DNA of 64,000 nucleotides, from positions 3,844,001 to 3,908,000 of the forward strand of contig OZ245043.1 in the NCBI GenBank assembly GCA_965224285.1. The letters are read 5' to 3'. Source of the stretch: JAJCYK01 sp965224285 (GTDB lineage Bacteria > Bacteroidota > Bacteroidia > Cytophagales > Cyclobacteriaceae). A program made the translations under genes and the position numbers. Below the pieces are notes generated by a model. It worked only from the letters and a program-made list of their open reading frames with translations. It ran no database searches and was not told where the DNA came from. Numbering within the stretch: position 1 is the stretch's first letter; each line of letters opens with the position of its first letter. Positions 1 through 9,351 of this stretch are shown piece by piece.

Positions 1-294
1 TTCCGCTTGGGGTCGAAAAGCTGCACTGATCACATGACGATCTGTAACAAGCTCCCGGCCTTGTTGATCATCTAGATCAATTACATGGAGATGTATGGTT
101 GCGGTTTCATTTTCCACCAATGGATCCGCAGGATTCACTAAGCCGTAGAGGGCATATTGACCGTTGGTGGAAACATCAAACCAGGAGATGGATTTTAGTT
201 TTGCTACATCCAGGGGAGTTATGTAATTCTGGGCCTGCAGGGTAAATGACAGCAGACAGGCCAATAGTATTTGAGTTGATGGTAGCTTTATCAT
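1..294 (-). CDS. N-terminus of an S9-like peptidase (partial)
   Basis: The gene starts at an ATG at 294 on the minus strand and runs off the left edge, so only the first 98 residues are visible. They begin with a signal peptide ending LSFTLQAQ, followed by the stretch ITPLDVAKLKSISWFDVSTN and then NGQYALYGL. This resembles the opening of exported dipeptidyl/acylaminoacyl peptidases of family S9, where a 'locate-the-kinship of sequence to beta-propeller' region precedes a C-terminal hydrolase. The catalytic domain lies outside the window, so the enzyme assignment is inference from the propeller start alone. It could instead be another exported WD40-like protein. The frame is open to base 1 with no stop. 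Confidence 0.55.
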   Translation of the reverse strand, partial: MIKLPSTQILLACLLSFTLQAQNYITPLDVAKLKSISWFDVSTNGQYALYGLVNPADPLVENETATIHLHVIDLDDQQGRELVTDRHVISAAFRPQAE

Positions 295-527
295 GCTTTG
301 AAAAATTTTGGTCAACTAAAATAGTGCATTCATTGATGATATAATATATTAGCTGTCCTATATATTGAGAATAGGGCAATGATCATGATCTTTGCACCAT
401 GTTACAAACATCATGCCCAGTAATTCGATTAATTTGAACAGAGGGGTTTGGAAATAAAATAGGTGAGTGAATTATTGCCAGACAGTAGCATCGGCTTTTC
501 CCCGCAATCACGAGCAGTAGCATATTA

Positions 528-2633
528 TCAACCATCAAAAAATTGCAGCCTCCGGCGTATTTCAACCATCCTGGAGTCCTCTAAATAGGGAGTAAAAATA
601 GGGTCGATATTGATAAAGTAGGCCAGTCCGTAGTCTTTTTCCGCTTGGGCTTGTTGCAAATATTCAAACATTTGATCCACATCCTCCTGCGCAGCCGCTA
701 TGATAGCCAGCGGCAAACTCTTACTGGGGTTGCCGGCCTGTCGGCTATTTTTTAGATCAGCATAATATTTATCACCTGCTTCTTTTTGATCAAGCTGATA
801 AAATGCGGCAGATAAATACGCTATTACCACAGGACTGGTAAATCCCATGACGTCATGTACTCGTTCAAAATATTCCAGCGCCAAGGCATGATCCTTTTGG
901 TGATAATAAATCCATCCCAACATCCAATTATAAAATGGGCTATCGGCAATTGATAGCGCTTCTTCGATAATCGCCTTAGCTTCCTCCAGATCTCCTTCTG
1001 CGATTTCAATAGTAGCTTGATCATAATACAGAAGAATGTTGCCCGGATCCACTCGTTTGGCAATTTTTGCCAGCTCTTTCGCTCGGTCAATTTTCCTGAG
1101 ACTGGCATAGGTACTAACTATAGTACAGACACAGTAGTCGGTCGGGACCTTGGGCCAGGTATTGAGTTCCAGGGCCTTATCCACATCCTGCTTAGCATCA
1201 TTCATCCTGCCCAGGTGGAATAAATTCAAATTAGCCCTTACCAAATATATATCCGAACTTCCAGGGTCCAGCTCTATGGCCTTTTCAATATGGGGTGCGA
1301 TCTCAGCATGGGTTTGCTCGGTGGAGATTTCATGGGAAGTCATAAAATATGACCGACCTAGTGTCAGTGTCCATGCCAATAAGGTATGAGCTTGAGCATA
1401 CTGGGGATCCAATGTCAACGCCTCCTCTAAAAATCGTTGGCTGTTAGTAAAGCCCTCCTGGGACAATTTGCTTAGCTCCGATTTAGCCCTTAGGAATAAT
1501 CGGAAGGCTTCACCATTTTCGGTAACGGTTTCTTCCAGAGATTCTTTTTCACCTGAACTGAGTTGAACACCCAGATTGGCCACTACTTCTTTGGCAATCC
1601 TGGTTTGGAGCATAGGGGCGTTGGCCATTAATTCATTGAAGGTGCCATTCCATATTCTTTTATTGGATCTGGGATTAAATAATTCAATTGAAAGCTTTAC
1701 GCTGTCACCAAATATCCGGGAACTCCCAGACATCATATAGTTTACGTTTAGTTCTTCGGCTATTTCACGGTCTGGTTTTTGGCGATCCCGATATATAAAA
1801 GTGCTGCTAAAAGCTGCTACGGTGATGTTTTTTACTTTGGCCAATTCATCAATGATCTCCTGGGTAACCCCATTGGAAAAATATTCCAAATTATCGTCGT
1901 TATTCAGGTTGATCAGAGGTAATACTGCCATGGTTTTTTCAAGTTCTGTCCCTGACTCAGTTAAACTATCTTGTGAACTTCCCATATAGCTGAACCAACC
2001 AACCCATGCCAAACCCAAGATTATTAACAGTGCCACCAGACCCACCAAAATGGTGAATCGTTGGTTAGCAGAGGTGCTTGACGAGGCTTGCTGCTGTAGT
2101 TTACCCTTCATTTGATTTGGCTGGGGCACGGATAAACCATGATTGCCGATGGCAAATACCTCCATGGGCTCATCCACATTTTTAAAATTGAACCGGCCCA
2201 AAGACTTTATTTCAAATTCACGCTTATTTTTGATTTGATCCCGAATACTTTTGGAAATCAAAATCGAACCAGCTATACCCAACGATTCAATACGTGAGGC
2301 AAGGTTAACCCCATCGCCAAACACATTTTGGTTTTGAACCACCACTTCTCCTAAGTGCAATCCAATCCTGAGGGGAATGCTATCGGCAGCTTTACAGGCT
2401 TGTTGTAAGTCAATGGCGCAATTCACACCATCCTTAGAGCTATTGAACCAAAGCAGGCATCCATCGCCATAATATTGAATAACTCGCCCGTGATGCTCAG
2501 CGGCCAATTTTTGCACATATTCTTTAAATCGGTTTAACAAACTCAATGCCTGATGTTCATCCTGCTGCATCAGAGCTGTGTAGCCCACAATGTCCGCAAA
2601 CATGATTACTGCTAATTGATGGGATTGAGACAT
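528..2633 (-). CDS. Class III adenylyl/guanylyl cyclase with membrane anchor, TolB-like domain and TPRs
   Basis: This 701-residue protein has an N-terminal class III nucleotide cyclase domain (about 7-165). The two metal-binding aspartates are in the expected motifs, FADIVGYT (D14) and YYGDG (D57), and the FGDGVNLASRIES motif follows. One transmembrane helix lies at about 193-215. Next comes a TolB/FlgO-like domain (about 233-350, starting MAVLPLINL) and then TPR-type helical repeats to the end. The cyclase domain is therefore cytoplasmic and the TPR part is across the membrane or anchored to it. It probably makes cAMP or cGMP in response to a bound partner. A paralogue without the membrane helix lies at 21785-23728. 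Substrate preference cannot be read from sequence. Confidence 0.85.
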   Translation of the reverse strand: MSQSHQLAVIMFADIVGYTALMQQDEHQALSLLNRFKEYVQKLAAEHHGRVIQYYGDGCLLWFNSSKDGVNCAIDLQQACKAADSIPLRIGLHLGEVVVQNQNVFGDGVNLASRIESLGIAGSILISKSIRDQIKNKREFEIKSLGRFNFKNVDEPMEVFAIGNHGLSVPQPNQMKGKLQQQASSSTSANQRFTILVGLVALLIILGLAWVGWFSYMGSSQDSLTESGTELEKTMAVLPLINLNNDDNLEYFSNGVTQEIIDELAKVKNITVAAFSSTFIYRDRQKPDREIAEELNVNYMMSGSSRIFGDSVKLSIELFNPRSNKRIWNGTFNELMANAPMLQTRIAKEVVANLGVQLSSGEKESLEETVTENGEAFRLFLRAKSELSKLSQEGFTNSQRFLEEALTLDPQYAQAHTLLAWTLTLGRSYFMTSHEISTEQTHAEIAPHIEKAIELDPGSSDIYLVRANLNLFHLGRMNDAKQDVDKALELNTWPKVPTDYCVCTIVSTYASLRKIDRAKELAKIAKRVDPGNILLYYDQATIEIAEGDLEEAKAIIEEALSIADSPFYNWMLGWIYYHQKDHALALEYFERVHDVMGFTSPVVIAYLSAAFYQLDQKEAGDKYYADLKNSRQAGNPSKSLPLAIIAAAQEDVDQMFEYLQQAQAEKDYGLAYFINIDPIFTPYLEDSRMVEIRRRLQFFDG

Positions 2634-3216
2634 GATCGTAAAAGATACAAAAATTGTCCATGCACCACTAAGAATCGTATAATTTATGAAGTCTAGTATC
2701 CTGATAGAATATTTTTCAGTTTTGCCCCAAAACTATCCTTCGCTTAAGCTACGGGCCGGCAAGGCCTTCCTTCGCCAAGCTACGGGACTGCAAGGCCACT
2801 CCAAGCACCGCTCACGCCTGATTGTAAATCAATAAGAACTGACTTTGCTCCGCGTGAAACGGCCCCAGCCGGTTTGGCGGGTAAACTTTTCACTGCTGTC
2901 CCTCACGCAGAAGTCCAGTCTTGATGTCCGTCAAAAACCTGCGCCGTTAGGTCACCTTGGTATTATTCCAGATGTGTTGATTCGCCAGGGCGATCAGGAT
3001 ATGGATTACAAAACCTTATCAATATTACCCATTGTCATTTGGTGTGTCTTGACTTAAGAATCAAATCCTCGAGATCACCTATGATTATTTTCCCAACTCT
3101 AAATCAAAAAATTTGCAATACTATTGAAAATCTTTCAATAGTATGATTAAAAGCATATGGTTTAGTTGTTCAGGTGAAATATCCCGAGTTTTGCCCCCAA
3201 ACAAACAATATCTGAT
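2634..3216. other. Intergenic stretch with a short tandem repeat and an inverted repeat
   Basis: These 583 bases hold no supported gene. Two imperfect copies of a roughly 29-base unit lie side by side at 2737-2766 and 2769-2797; each contains AAGCTACGGG followed by GCAAGGCC. A perfect inverted repeat sits at 3118-3144. A TTG-initiated open frame at 2845-3057 matches no family that I recognise and is probably not a gene. Confidence 0.6.
3118..3144. promoter_or_regulatory. Perfect 12-bp inverted repeat, possible operator
   Basis: ATACTATTGAAA is followed by a 3-base spacer and its exact reverse complement TTTCAATAGTAT. It lies 73 bases upstream of the small outer-membrane protein gene at 3217 and has no T-run after it. 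That fits a dimeric regulator binding site better than a terminator. No regulator gene is adjacent, so the role is inferred. Confidence 0.45.
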
Positions 3217-3708
3217 ATGAAAAAATTGACTCTATGTATCGCGTTCGCGCTTATTGGAGCATTTTCTGCCCAGGGGCAAGGAGCTGTAGCCGGGCTAAAT
3301 GCAGGGATTCCTGTAGGTGATGTCGGTGATTTCACCACTTTTGCCATAGCGGTGGAATTGGGTTACCTGTTGGAGGTAAGTGATGAATTCTCTGTGGGGC
3401 CCAAGGCCGGATATAATCATTTTTTTGGCGATAAGGTTGAGGAGGGAATTGTGGAGATTGAATATGATGATATTCAGTTTATTCCGATAGGAGGAACTGC
3501 ACGTTTCAGTATCACTGATATGTTTTCCGTTGGCACTGATCTTGGCTACGCAGTGGGTGTTAATGAGGGTAATGACGGCGGGTTCTGGTATCAGCCTTTT
3601 GCTTCTTATGGTTCGGGTAGTGTTCGTGGTAAAATCAGCTATCAAGGAATATCGTCTGATGGTTGGACAATCTCATCAGTCAACGCCGGTCTGGAATTCG
3701 GTTTTTAG
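3217..3708 (+). CDS. Small outer-membrane beta-barrel protein
   Basis: The protein has 163 residues. A signal peptide (about 1-20, ending FSAQGQ) is followed by alternating hydrophobic and polar strands rich in Gly and aromatics, and the C-terminus is GLEFGF. A terminal Phe after a beta-strand is typical of outer-membrane barrels recognised by the BAM machinery. The length suggests a small 6-8 strand porin-like or OmpX/OmpA-barrel-like protein. It stands alone, with a candidate operator upstream (3118-3144) and a strong terminator directly downstream. No specific function can be assigned. Confidence 0.7.
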   Translation: MKKLTLCIAFALIGAFSAQGQGAVAGLNAGIPVGDVGDFTTFAIAVELGYLLEVSDEFSVGPKAGYNHFFGDKVEEGIVEIEYDDIQFIPIGGTARFSITDMFSVGTDLGYAVGVNEGNDGGFWYQPFASYGSGSVRGKISYQGISSDGWTISSVNAGLEFGF

Positions 3709-3730
3709 AAAGCAATTGTGATTAGAAGTG

Positions 3731-3760
3731 AAAAAAACCGCCTTCCGGGCGGTTTTTTTT
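3731..3760 (+). terminator. Rho-independent terminator
   Basis: The stem AAAACCGCC / GGCGGTTTT closes a short loop and is followed by a run of T (the strand reads GGGCGGTTTTTTTT). It lies 23 bases after the stop of the outer-membrane protein gene. The A-run before the stem means it could also work from the other strand. Confidence 0.85.
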
Positions 3761-3946
3761 GGTTAAACCGGTTGTTGAATTTAGTAAATATCTCTTGCTG
3801 ATATTTAGCCTCATCCGGTTTAGCACACCGGATTAGGGCCCGGTTCAGCGGTTGGGTAAATTTTGATTAGCAGGTGATCAGTTCCTGTTAATTGCATGTT
3901 CCTTGTATACTTATTACCTTAACTATTTATCATAACCCCGTAAGCA

Positions 3947-4831
3947 ATGAGCCACTATAAAAAGATCAGAGGGGCGTTTTTTGCTATCCTAGCCACTGTA
4001 TCTGCAATTTCCCCTGTGCACGCACAAGTCAATTGGAAAAGCCAATACTTTACCACTTCCGACAGCGTAAAACTTCATTACCTGGAAGCCGGCTCCGGCC
4101 CCACCATAGTCTTGGTTACCGGATGGAGTGTTCCTGCCTGGATTTGGCAGCATCAGTTGCGATACTTTGCCCCCAACTACCGGGTAATTGCATTGGACCC
4201 CAGAGGGCAGGGCAAATCGGAAAAACCTACTTTCGGCTACTATGCCAGTCGCCGTGCCCGTGACATCTGGGAGTTGCTGGAACACCTGGACCCTGAACCA
4301 GTGTTGCTGGCTGGCTGGTCAAGTGCCGTACAAGAAATCATGATAGGTACTTATGAATTCGGAACAGATAGGATTCGGGCTATAATATTGGTGGATCACC
4401 CGGTTAATATCAGTCCGGAAATCACAGAAACTATCGCCCGCAACTGGATCAATAATTTGCAGTTAAACCGGGCGGTCTGGACAACAGAATTTATAGAGGC
4501 CATACATCAAAGTAAACAAACAGCGCCATACATTGATTCTCTCACGAATGATATATTAAGGATGCCAACCAATGCCGTGGCCATAATGATCGTCAACGAC
4601 CATTTTATAGGCCCTAACGATTTGAGGGCTTTTATCAATGAATTTGATAAACCGGTTTTATTCATTTATAGTTCACTCGACTGGGCCAAGGAAGCTGCTC
4701 ATGAAGTCCGGGAAATATGGCCGAATGTTCCGGTTATAGTGCTTCAGGATACATCTCATGCATTATTTGTAGATAGACCAGGAGAATTCAACCAAATAGT
4801 TGAAGCATTTATTGCTAATTTAACCAACTAA
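3947..4831 (+). CDS. Exported alpha/beta hydrolase, copy 1 of a tandem pair
   Basis: The 294-residue protein has a signal peptide ending SPVHAQ and an alpha/beta-hydrolase fold. LVTGWSVPAW provides the oxyanion-hole region, LDPRGQGKSE is the loop typical of the family, the nucleophile elbow is AGWSSA, the acid is probably the Asp in SSLDWA, and the catalytic His is in DTSHALF. The elbow is G-W-S-S-A where the neighbour has G-W-S-L-G. Both have small residues at the flanks, so the site can still work. The substrate is unknown. The first 90 or so mature residues are almost identical to copy 2 at 4924-5811, while the C-terminal half has clearly diverged. Confidence 0.8.
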   Translation: MSHYKKIRGAFFAILATVSAISPVHAQVNWKSQYFTTSDSVKLHYLEAGSGPTIVLVTGWSVPAWIWQHQLRYFAPNYRVIALDPRGQGKSEKPTFGYYASRRARDIWELLEHLDPEPVLLAGWSSAVQEIMIGTYEFGTDRIRAIILVDHPVNISPEITETIARNWINNLQLNRAVWTTEFIEAIHQSKQTAPYIDSLTNDILRMPTNAVAIMIVNDHFIGPNDLRAFINEFDKPVLFIYSSLDWAKEAAHEVREIWPNVPVIVLQDTSHALFVDRPGEFNQIVEAFIANLTN

Positions 4832-4923
4832 TGCGACCGTTATAGTCAATTTCCGGGTCAACAGCTTATTCTATGTAAAGTATTAAGTGACTACTTTAAA
4901 TGGACATCTCAATTCATTCAACT

Positions 4924-5811
4924 ATGCAATCAGTAAAAACCATTAAAAGTTTAGTATTTCTAATCACCTTGATTGTTACATGCGCTGTTTCTCAGGCTCA
5001 GTCGCAGATCAATTGGAAAAGCCAATACTTTACCACTTCCGACAGCGTAAAACTTCATTACCTGGAAGCCGGCTCGGGTCCCACCATAGTCTTGGTTACC
5101 GGATGGAGTGTTCCTGCCTGGATCTGGCAGCATCAGTTGCGATACTTTGCCCCCAATTACCGGGTAATAGCATTGGACCCCAGAGGGCAGGGCAAATCGG
5201 AAAAACCTACTTTTGGCTACTATGCCAGTCGACGCGCCCGTGATATCTGGGAGCTGTTGGAACACCTGGATACCGAACCGGTGGTGCTGGCAGGCTGGTC
5301 GTTAGGAGTTCAGGAAGTAGTGGTAACCGCAAAGGAATGCGGCGCTGAAAGGATCCGTGCCTTGGTGCTGGTAGATCATCCCGTTAACTTAAAACAAGAG
5401 GTTTCAGAGTCCATTGCCAGAAATCGGATCGGCAATTTACAATTAAACCGGCCCGAATGGACCCGTGAATTCATAAAAGCCATTCACCATGCTCCGCAAT
5501 CGGAAGCGTATTTTGATTCTCTCACCAGTGCTGTGCTTGACATGCCCACTAATGCGGTGACCTTGATTATCGCAAATATCCATTATATAGGCCCAAATGA
5601 TTTACGGCCAATGATCGATGAAGTTGGTAAGCCGGTATTGTACCTTTATAGTTCGAATGATTGGGCTGTGGAAGCGGCAGAAGAAGTCCGGCAGAATTGG
5701 CCCGAGGCCCAAATAGAAGTTATGGAGGATACGGATCACGCTCTATTTGTGGATAAGCCACAGAAATTCAATGAAATACTAGAAGAATTTATAACCAGTT
5801 TAGCAGATTGA
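4924..5811 (+). CDS. Exported alpha/beta hydrolase, copy 2 of a tandem pair
   Basis: This is a 295-residue paralogue of the preceding gene. The nucleophile elbow is AGWSLGV, the Asp is probably in SSNDWA, and the catalytic His is in DTDHALF. I chose the ATG at 4924 because it gives a compact signal peptide (MQSVKTIKSLVFLI...SQAQ). An in-frame ATG at 4900 would add eight residues but sits directly against a 7-bp hairpin (TAAAGTA/TACTTTA, 4876-4898). The DNA from about 5000 to 5265 is nearly identical to about 4030-4295 in copy 1. The substrate is unknown, and the two copies may differ in specificity through their diverged C-terminal cap and strand regions. Confidence 0.8.
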   Translation: MQSVKTIKSLVFLITLIVTCAVSQAQSQINWKSQYFTTSDSVKLHYLEAGSGPTIVLVTGWSVPAWIWQHQLRYFAPNYRVIALDPRGQGKSEKPTFGYYASRRARDIWELLEHLDTEPVVLAGWSLGVQEVVVTAKECGAERIRALVLVDHPVNLKQEVSESIARNRIGNLQLNRPEWTREFIKAIHHAPQSEAYFDSLTSAVLDMPTNAVTLIIANIHYIGPNDLRPMIDEVGKPVLYLYSSNDWAVEAAEEVRQNWPEAQIEVMEDTDHALFVDKPQKFNEILEEFITSLAD

Positions 5812-5836
5812 ATATAAGTTCACTAGGTCACTGTCA

Positions 5837-6814
5837 ATGAATGCTGTCTACTACCAGAATTACGGCCCACCGGAGGTGCTCCGATTGAAACAAGTTGAAC
5901 CACCTGTACCTCAAGACAATGAAGTCATGATCAAGGTGCATGCTGTAGAAGTTACCAAGGCAGATTGTGAGTTGCGTAGTTTCAAATTTCCTGTGAAGTG
6001 GTTCTGGCTTCCATTACGCATAGCCCTGGGACCTTTTAGGCCACGAAAAAAAATTTTGGGTGGTTATTTTGCAGGAGATATAGTGGAGACAGGTAAGGCT
6101 GTTGAGAACTTTCAAGTTGGTGATGCGGTATTTGGTTCAGCCGGCTTAAGCATGGGCGCTTACGGCGAGTTTATGTGTCTGCCTGCTACTGGAAACCTCC
6201 TAGCTATGCCTTCCAATCTGAATTATCAAGAAGCAGCAGCGGTACCATTGGGCGGGCTGAATGCACTGCATTTTATGCGCAAGGCAAACATCCAACCCGG
6301 CGAGAGGGCGCTGATCAACGGGGCTGGAGGAAGTATCGGGATATTCGCCGTGCAACTGGCAAAAATCATGGGGGCAGAGGTCACAGCAGTCGACGCCAGC
6401 CACAAGGAGGCTATTATAAGGTCTGTTGGTGCCGATCATTTTATCGATTATCAAAAGCAGGACTACACTCAAATGGAAATCAAATACCATGTTATCTTCG
6501 ATATGGTGGTCAGTAGTTCATATTCAGATAATATTAATTCACTTCTTTCTCAGGGACGATATTTAATGGGTAATCCCCGACTTTCAGATATGTTGAGATC
6601 CTTCTTCACCGAGAAAACCACCGACAAGAAGGTAACTTTTGCTTTTGCCGCGGAAACTCCTGAAGAATTGCAAACACTTAAGGAGATGATCGAAGGTGGA
6701 GAGATTAAGCCTGTAGTGGACAAGGTATACTACATGGATCAAGTAGTAGAGGCCCACCGGAGGGTGGAAACAGAGCAACGAATGGGTTCGGTGGTGTTGA
6801 AAATAAGCGATTAA
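5837..6814 (+). CDS. Zinc-independent MDR-family NAD(P)-dependent oxidoreductase
   Basis: The 325-residue protein matches the medium-chain dehydrogenase/reductase family, quinone oxidoreductase branch. It opens with MNAVYYQNYGPPEVL, the usual start of this branch, followed by a GroES-like domain. The Rossmann motif NGAGGSIGIFAVQLAK (about 158-173) binds NADPH. The C-terminus has the typical GGEIKPVVDKVY and EAHRRVE segments. The structural zinc cysteine cluster is missing, as in quinone reductases. It begins 25 bases after the hydrolase pair and may be co-transcribed. The natural substrate is unknown. Confidence 0.85.
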   Translation: MNAVYYQNYGPPEVLRLKQVEPPVPQDNEVMIKVHAVEVTKADCELRSFKFPVKWFWLPLRIALGPFRPRKKILGGYFAGDIVETGKAVENFQVGDAVFGSAGLSMGAYGEFMCLPATGNLLAMPSNLNYQEAAAVPLGGLNALHFMRKANIQPGERALINGAGGSIGIFAVQLAKIMGAEVTAVDASHKEAIIRSVGADHFIDYQKQDYTQMEIKYHVIFDMVVSSSYSDNINSLLSQGRYLMGNPRLSDMLRSFFTEKTTDKKVTFAFAAETPEELQTLKEMIEGGEIKPVVDKVYYMDQVVEAHRRVETEQRMGSVVLKISD

Positions 6815-6840
6815 AAATGGGGATTTCTCCTTATTCATTT

Positions 6841-8424
6841 TCAATCTCCTAGGATGTGGACCACATAATCATCGATAAATTGTGGAGTGCGGAATTTAGT
6901 GACTCCGTCTTTTATGGAAATTTCCCTTGAACCGCTGGGCCCGCTTTTGGGATCGAAAAATTTAGCCACATATTCGCCATTTGGAAAAGGCAGATCATAT
7001 AAAAACACATGGGCGCCCCGAGGCCCATAGTCCATATTTTCAATGCCGGTTGGGGAGGAGATATAGGCCACAATTTCTTTATTTGAGGATAGCACCAGAT
7101 TGTGCCCCACGGTAGATATCCAAAAGTACCCCTGGTGTCTGAGGCTGGGATAATCCACCAAGCCCTCGAAGAATTGACGTAAAAAAGGCGCATCCTTTTC
7201 AAAGTCATTCCAGCCATGGGGGTTGTAGTTGTTTGTAGGGCCTCCGATTTTTTTCATCGGTAAAAAAAATGGTTGTGGCTTGGTATAGATATCAATCTGC
7301 TGACATTTAGACATCATCATTTTCCACACATATTTGCGCAGATGATTATGACTTTCCGGTATACGGTACGACCAGGTTTGGCCACTGTCATCTCTGGACT
7401 CCTGAGCTACGATAGGTTTATTATAATGCGCTACCCACTGACGCATGTTGATGGCATGATGATGGTTTCCATCAATTAATACATTGAATAATGGATTGCT
7501 GTAAACCCAATCCATCTCTGATCCCTTTTGGGGATATCCGCCACCCTGATTGAAGGGATATCCGGCCAAATGACCACCATCAGTTCCCAGGATTATAGCC
7601 CTGTCAGGGTTTAGGCTATCCCATTTATGGCGTACGGTTTTAGCCATCACTTCCAACCAATGGGATGTTTTATCCCAGTCGGAATAATTGATGGCAATCT
7701 CATGCACCAGCTCGTAGTAGATATTGCCTAGGTCATGCGTTACCTCAATGGTCTTTTCATAATAAGCCTTCTGAATATTCAGTAATTCCTGATTACCATT
7801 ATCAGCAGTGTGGTAGAATTGAAGACGGGCTTGGGGATCTTGACTGGTATCGAGGAAGTCCGTAAAAGCATTTATATTATTCTTAGGATTGAAAAAATGA
7901 CCATCCCAGTCCTGCGCAGCCACTTCCTCGCTCCAATTTGAAAGTTGCCAGCCGTTCCACATCAACAAGTCTATAATTATCCCGTGATCAGCCAAAGTTT
8001 CACATTGTCTGCGCAAACGGGCCCAATATCGTTCATCGAATTTGGTAAGATCAAATTGACGACTACCCGGAAATGTTTCCTGGTATGGGAATAGTACATT
8101 TGCCAGGTCTCCTCCATTTTCCTTAGCGAATTTTTCCACATACGTCCAACTACCCGGAAGGTAAGCCCGGGCATGATTCATGCCATGGGCTTTTTGCCAT
8201 TCACACCATCTCTTATAGTCAAAGGCATCTTCAGCTGCATAAAAAATAAAGTCCGACATTCCACCGAAGGATAGCAAAGGTTTTCCCTGATAGGAAAAGT
8301 ACACACTATCGGTTCCTTCATACTTCAGTACTAATGGTTGAGCGTTGACACTAGTGAGGAAAAGGAAAAAAAGAAATACCACTGAAACTCGAATCAAAGA
8401 CTTATTAATGGTCGGATGAATCAT
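6841..8424 (-). CDS. Secreted GH-A-like glycoside hydrolase
   Basis: The 527-residue protein has a signal peptide ending TSVNAQ. It then has a TIM-barrel-like region with GKPLLSFGGMSDF, a GMNHARAYLPG strand and LADHGIIIDLLMWNGW, which resembles clan GH-A or DUF4038-type enzymes. A likely acid/base Glu is in YYELVHEI (E242), and a second candidate is in IVAQESRDD. A small beta-sandwich seems to close the C-terminus (YVAKFFDPKSG). The start ATG overlaps the stop of the upstream nitrilase-like gene in an ATGA (8421-8424), suggesting translational coupling. The sugar target is not readable from sequence. Confidence 0.7.
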   Translation of the reverse strand: MIHPTINKSLIRVSVVFLFFLFLTSVNAQPLVLKYEGTDSVYFSYQGKPLLSFGGMSDFIFYAAEDAFDYKRWCEWQKAHGMNHARAYLPGSWTYVEKFAKENGGDLANVLFPYQETFPGSRQFDLTKFDERYWARLRRQCETLADHGIIIDLLMWNGWQLSNWSEEVAAQDWDGHFFNPKNNINAFTDFLDTSQDPQARLQFYHTADNGNQELLNIQKAYYEKTIEVTHDLGNIYYELVHEIAINYSDWDKTSHWLEVMAKTVRHKWDSLNPDRAIILGTDGGHLAGYPFNQGGGYPQKGSEMDWVYSNPLFNVLIDGNHHHAINMRQWVAHYNKPIVAQESRDDSGQTWSYRIPESHNHLRKYVWKMMMSKCQQIDIYTKPQPFFLPMKKIGGPTNNYNPHGWNDFEKDAPFLRQFFEGLVDYPSLRHQGYFWISTVGHNLVLSSNKEIVAYISSPTGIENMDYGPRGAHVFLYDLPFPNGEYVAKFFDPKSGPSGSREISIKDGVTKFRTPQFIDDYVVHILGD

Positions 8425-9351
8425 CTAACAATATTATCGATAATGAAAAATTGATGGCCGGATGAAGGGATGTCCATTACCCGCATCCCTTTGGGGTCAA
8501 TCAGCCCGGAACGTGCGTTGATAATGTCATCTCCCTTGGCGGCATTTACTTCCACGATATGTACATTAAGGCTTTCAGCGCATAACTCCACCGATGACTC
8601 ATGGAATGGCTTGTACTTGAGGTTTTAGCAGAATTGATGGCATGTAAAATCACTTCAGCGCCCATTTGCTTTAGTTTTAAGGGTAAATATGGATTGGCCA
8701 TAGTGGTATGTCCCGGGGTCGCCCAGAGATCGTTACAGACCAAGGTGCCAAATTCGATATTGTTCCAGGTAAAAGTCTTCAGCTCGCCTTCCTCATAGTC
8801 AAGCATCTCCCCGTACCCGGGTTGTCCACCGGGCTGCCACGCAATATTTTCGAATAGGCGGAGAGTAGATCACCGGTGGGGGAATAGACCCGGATCTGAT
8901 TCCAGCTTTTCTCCCTTGAGATTGTAGTTTCTTTATAACAAGTTCCCAATATCAAACCAATCCCGGCCACTCTCGCAGCCCGAGTAACCTCATCAAGAGC
9001 GCTTAGGAGTAACTCCCGGTCAAAGGAATTGTTATACCCTGAAAGTGATCCTTCCGGGGTCATCAGGAAGTCTGCTTCTGCGGCCGCGGCTTTCCCTATG
9101 GCTTCCAGAATGGTTTTTTTGTTGGCTTCGATATCATAAGAAACCTCCATTTGCAAGCCCGCTATTCGAACACTCTTTGGATCAGAGAAATCGTTTTCTG
9201 CGGCAGATGTTCCAATGGAATAGGCAAAGAGTGATAAAAGAAAAAAGAATTTTAACACAATTTCGGAGGCCAATGTTTTTCGCACTGGTAAGGCGGCTAA
9301 CTCTTCTACTCCCATATATCGTTTACTATCCGTAACATCTGTCACTTTCAT
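8421..9351 (-). pseudogene. Carbon-nitrogen hydrolase (nitrilase family) broken by two frameshifts
   Basis: Three reading frames joined together give one nitrilase-superfamily protein. The catalytic triad is all present: Glu in MTPEGSLSGY (E100), Lys in YSKILRGSP (K168) and Cys in LVCNDLW in the second frame. The first break is near 8814, where PGTGRC should read PGYGEM if one base is restored in CCGGGTACGGGG. The second is near 8622-8626, in a run of T on the + strand; adding one base restores NLKYKPFHESSVELC and a full C-terminus ending at 8421. A hydrophobic segment at about 31-50 suggests export. Two single-base losses, one of them in a homopolymer, fit either a young pseudogene or assembly error. 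Confidence 0.8.

Noticed and set aside
2845..3057. TTG-initiated open frame of 70 codons
   Set aside because: It has no recognisable domain or signal, sits among short repeats and starts without a plausible context. I treat it as noncoding.
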